The notes below the pieces were generated by a model. That model was not told where the DNA came from, did no database searches, and saw only the letters and a program-made list of their open reading frames with translations. A DNA stretch of 6,695 nucleotides from an uncultured beta proteobacterium (GTDB lineage Bacteria > Pseudomonadota > Gammaproteobacteria > Burkholderiales > Burkholderiaceae_B). The stretch lies in the NCBI GenBank assembly GCA_903924715.1, contig CAIYCP010000704.1, positions 1-6,695 of the forward strand, in the 5' to 3' direction. The translations under genes were made by a program, and so were the position numbers. This document shows positions 4,761-6,695 of the stretch, in pieces (within the stretch, counting starts at the first letter, position 1; every line of letters starts with the position of its first letter).

Positions 4761-6695
4761 ATGTCTTCGCACCAGCAAGGGTGACTGCACCCTTGCATTT
4801 CTTACCCGCAAATGCGGGCAGCAGTTCGCCACTCGCTAAGCTGTTCTCGAAAGAAATGCGAGGCGATGTCTTGTTTGACGCGGCCTCGCGCGGACGCTAC
4901 TCAACAGATGCGTCCATCTATCAGATCACCCCTGTTGGGGTCGTCGTGCCGCGCGATCAAACAGACGTCTTACGCGCGCTGGACATTGCGCGGGATCAAA
5001 AAATAGCCGTGCTGTCGCGCGGTGCAGGCACAAGCCAGTGTGGTCAGACGGTCGGCGAAGCACTGATCATCGACAACAGTAAATGGTTGTGCAACGTGAT
5101 TGCCTTTGATGCACACGCACAAACCATCACGGTCGAACCTGGCATGGTGCTTGATCACCTCAATGCCTGGCTGAAACCCCATGGACTCTGGTTTCCCGTT
5201 GATGTCTCAACAAGTGCTCAGTGCACGATTGGCGGGATGACCGGCAATAACTCCTGTGGGTCGCGTTCGATCGAATACGGCAATATGGTACATAACGTGC
5301 TGTCCATTGACGCGGTATTAGCCGATGGCACTCAAGCTCGCTTTGGCTCTTTAACTGAGCCCGTGGTGGGTACGCGCTTACAAAATATTCTAGAAAATCT
5401 CAAAACGATTGCGACGCGCGAGCGTGGCGAACTCGCTGAACGCATTCCAAAAGTGTTGCGCCGTGTCGCGGGCTACAACATCGACTTATTCGACTGTCAA
5501 AATCCCAGAGCCTACACCGATGACGGCGTTGCCAACCTTTCGCACTTGTTAGTTGGCTCAGAAGGTACGCTTGCTTACAGTCGTCAAATCACACTCAAGC
5601 TCTGCCCTCTTCCCACGCACAAGGTGTTAGGTGTCGTCAATTTTCAAAGCTTTTATAAAGCAATGGATTCGGCACAGCATATCGTCACGCTCAAACCCAC
5701 TGCAGTCGAACTCGTTGATCGCACCATGATCGAGCTCGCACTGTCGAACCCCGCATTTCGACCCGTGGTTGAAAAAGCGTTACTCGGGCAGCCCGCTGCG
5801 ATTTTGCTCGTTGAATTCGCTGGAGACGACCAAGCTGCCTTGCTTAAAAAACTCGATGACCTTGATGCGTTACTCAGCGACCGTGGGCTACCAAAGAGTG
5901 TCGTCAAAATGCCTGAAGCTAGCGCCCAGAAAGCGCTATGGGACGTACGTAAAGCCGGCCTGAACATCATGATGAGCATGAAGGGTGATGGCAAACCCGT
6001 TTCGTTTGTTGAAGACTGTGCGGTGCCGCTTGAACATCTCGCCGAATATACCGAACGACTCACAGAAGTATTTCATCGTTATGGGACCGAGGGCACTTGG
6101 TATGCGCACGCCAGCGTCGGCACGCTGCATGTACGTCCAATTTTAGATATGCGTCGTGATGGCGCGGTCAAGATGCGTGCAATCGCAGAAGAAACCTCAG
6201 CCTTGGTTCGTGAATACAAAGGTGCATTTTCTGGTGAGCACGGCGACGGTCTGTGTCGAGGCGAGTGGATTTCGTGGCAATACGGACCGCGCATCCACCA
6301 GGCCTTTACAGAAATCAAAGCCTTATTTGATTCTGAAAATCGTTTCAATCCAGACAAAATGATTCATCCGCCCAAAATGGATGATCGCAGTAATTTTCGG
6401 TATCCACCAAACTATCAGGTCCCGGCAATTCAAACGGGACTAGACTGGTCAAGCTGGAACGTCTTACGCGATCCGTTAACGGGCGTTGAAACGCAGGCAG
6501 GTACAGGCCTGGACTTAAGCAATGGCTTGGCTTCTGCAGTCGAGATGTGCAATAACAATGGCCATTGCCGTAAGTTTGATGCGGGCACCATGTGCACAAG
6601 CTATCGCATCACTAAAGATGAACAACATGTCACGCGCGGTCGTGCGAACACGTTACGCCTTGCCTTATCAGGTCAAATCGGTGATGCGGGTTTAG
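4757..6695 (+). CDS. FAD-binding oxidase fused to an Fe-S domain (GlcD/D-2-hydroxyacid dehydrogenase-like), C-terminus cut off by right window edge
   Basis: Flavoprotein dehydrogenase likely to oxidise a D-2-hydroxyacid (glycolate, D-lactate or D-2-hydroxyglutarate type) and pass electrons through Fe-S clusters to the respiratory chain. An open frame of 646 codons runs from ATG 4757 past the window edge; relatives of this fused type are near 1000 residues, so roughly a third is missing. The FAD-binding domain has SRGAGTSQCGQTV (87-99) and GGMTGNNSCGSRSIEYGN. The FAD-oxidase C-terminal domain has HASVGTLHVRP and the metal/active-site motif SGEHGDG (492-498). The start of the Fe-S part has CNNNGHCRK (598-606), GTMCTSY (610-616) and HVTRGRAN (624-631). 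The start overlaps the aminotransferase stop as ATGA with no strong ribosome binding site, so coupling is likely. Pairing with a glyoxylate-type aminotransferase favours glycolate or a similar substrate, but YdiJ-like D-2-hydroxyglutarate or D-lactate dehydrogenases have the same architecture. Confidence 0.92.
   Translation, partial: MNVFAPARVTAPLHFLPANAGSSSPLAKLFSKEMRGDVLFDAASRGRYSTDASIYQITPVGVVVPRDQTDVLRALDIARDQKIAVLSRGAGTSQCGQTVGEALIIDNSKWLCNVIAFDAHAQTITVEPGMVLDHLNAWLKPHGLWFPVDVSTSAQCTIGGMTGNNSCGSRSIEYGNMVHNVLSIDAVLADGTQARFGSLTEPVVGTRLQNILENLKTIATRERGELAERIPKVLRRVAGYNIDLFDCQNPRAYTDDGVANLSHLLVGSEGTLAYSRQITLKLCPLPTHKVLGVVNFQSFYKAMDSAQHIVTLKPTAVELVDRTMIELALSNPAFRPVVEKALLGQPAAILLVEFAGDDQAALLKKLDDLDALLSDRGLPKSVVKMPEASAQKALWDVRKAGLNIMMSMKGDGKPVSFVEDCAVPLEHLAEYTERLTEVFHRYGTEGTWYAHASVGTLHVRPILDMRRDGAVKMRAIAEETSALVREYKGAFSGEHGDGLCRGEWISWQYGPRIHQAFTEIKALFDSENRFNPDKMIHPPKMDDRSNFRYPPNYQVPAIQTGLDWSSWNVLRDPLTGVETQAGTGLDLSNGLASAVEMCNNNGHCRKFDAGTMCTSYRITKDEQHVTRGRANTLRLALSGQIGDAGL

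Noticed and set aside
5653..6599. Several minus-strand open frames of 64-136 codons within the oxidase gene
   Set aside because: They oppose a continuous, motif-rich FAD/Fe-S oxidase frame and have no recognisable domain.

Overview
The window holds two divergently oriented operons, each running out of a short shared intergenic region at about 3418-3545. Protein similarity (EmrAB-type pump, NodT-type outer-membrane factor, class V glyoxylate aminotransferase, large fused FAD/Fe-S oxidase), moderate-to-high GC and mixed codon use suggest a Gram-negative proteobacterium, most likely a betaproteobacterium of the Burkholderiales. That placement is inferred from remembered protein patterns, not from a search.

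Minus strand, 3417 down to 1: a complete tripartite drug-efflux operon in the order outer-membrane lipoprotein channel, EmrA-like periplasmic adaptor, EmrB-like 14-TM transporter (MFS DHA2 family). The last gene runs off the left edge. The first two genes overlap by ATGA and the third starts 4 bases after the adaptor stop, so the three subunits are probably made from one transcript by coupled translation. Together they would span inner membrane, periplasm and outer membrane and expel hydrophobic toxic compounds by proton exchange. No regulator gene is visible.

Intergenic region: about 128 bases. It holds a candidate extended -10 promoter and a clear ribosome binding site for the plus-strand operon. 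For the pump operon it holds a leader inverted repeat that could hide the ribosome binding site of the channel gene. The start of the channel gene is not settled (GTG at 3417 or GTG at 3339).

Plus strand, 3546 to the right edge: a class V PLP aminotransferase of the serine/alanine-glyoxylate type, overlapping by ATGA a large FAD-binding oxidase fused to an Fe-S domain (related to GlcD/D-2-hydroxyacid dehydrogenases), which is cut off by the right edge after 646 codons. The pair fits a scheme in which the oxidase makes a 2-oxoacid such as glyoxylate and the aminotransferase converts it to an amino acid, but the real substrates are not readable from sequence.

No rRNA, tRNA, CRISPR, insertion sequence, attachment site or clear terminator was seen. 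There is no gene-free stretch over 300 bases. The window looks like ordinary chromosomal metabolism and efflux. I did not find convincing evidence of a wholly new system; the leader structure of the pump operon and the unassigned aminotransferase/oxidase pair are the best items to follow up.
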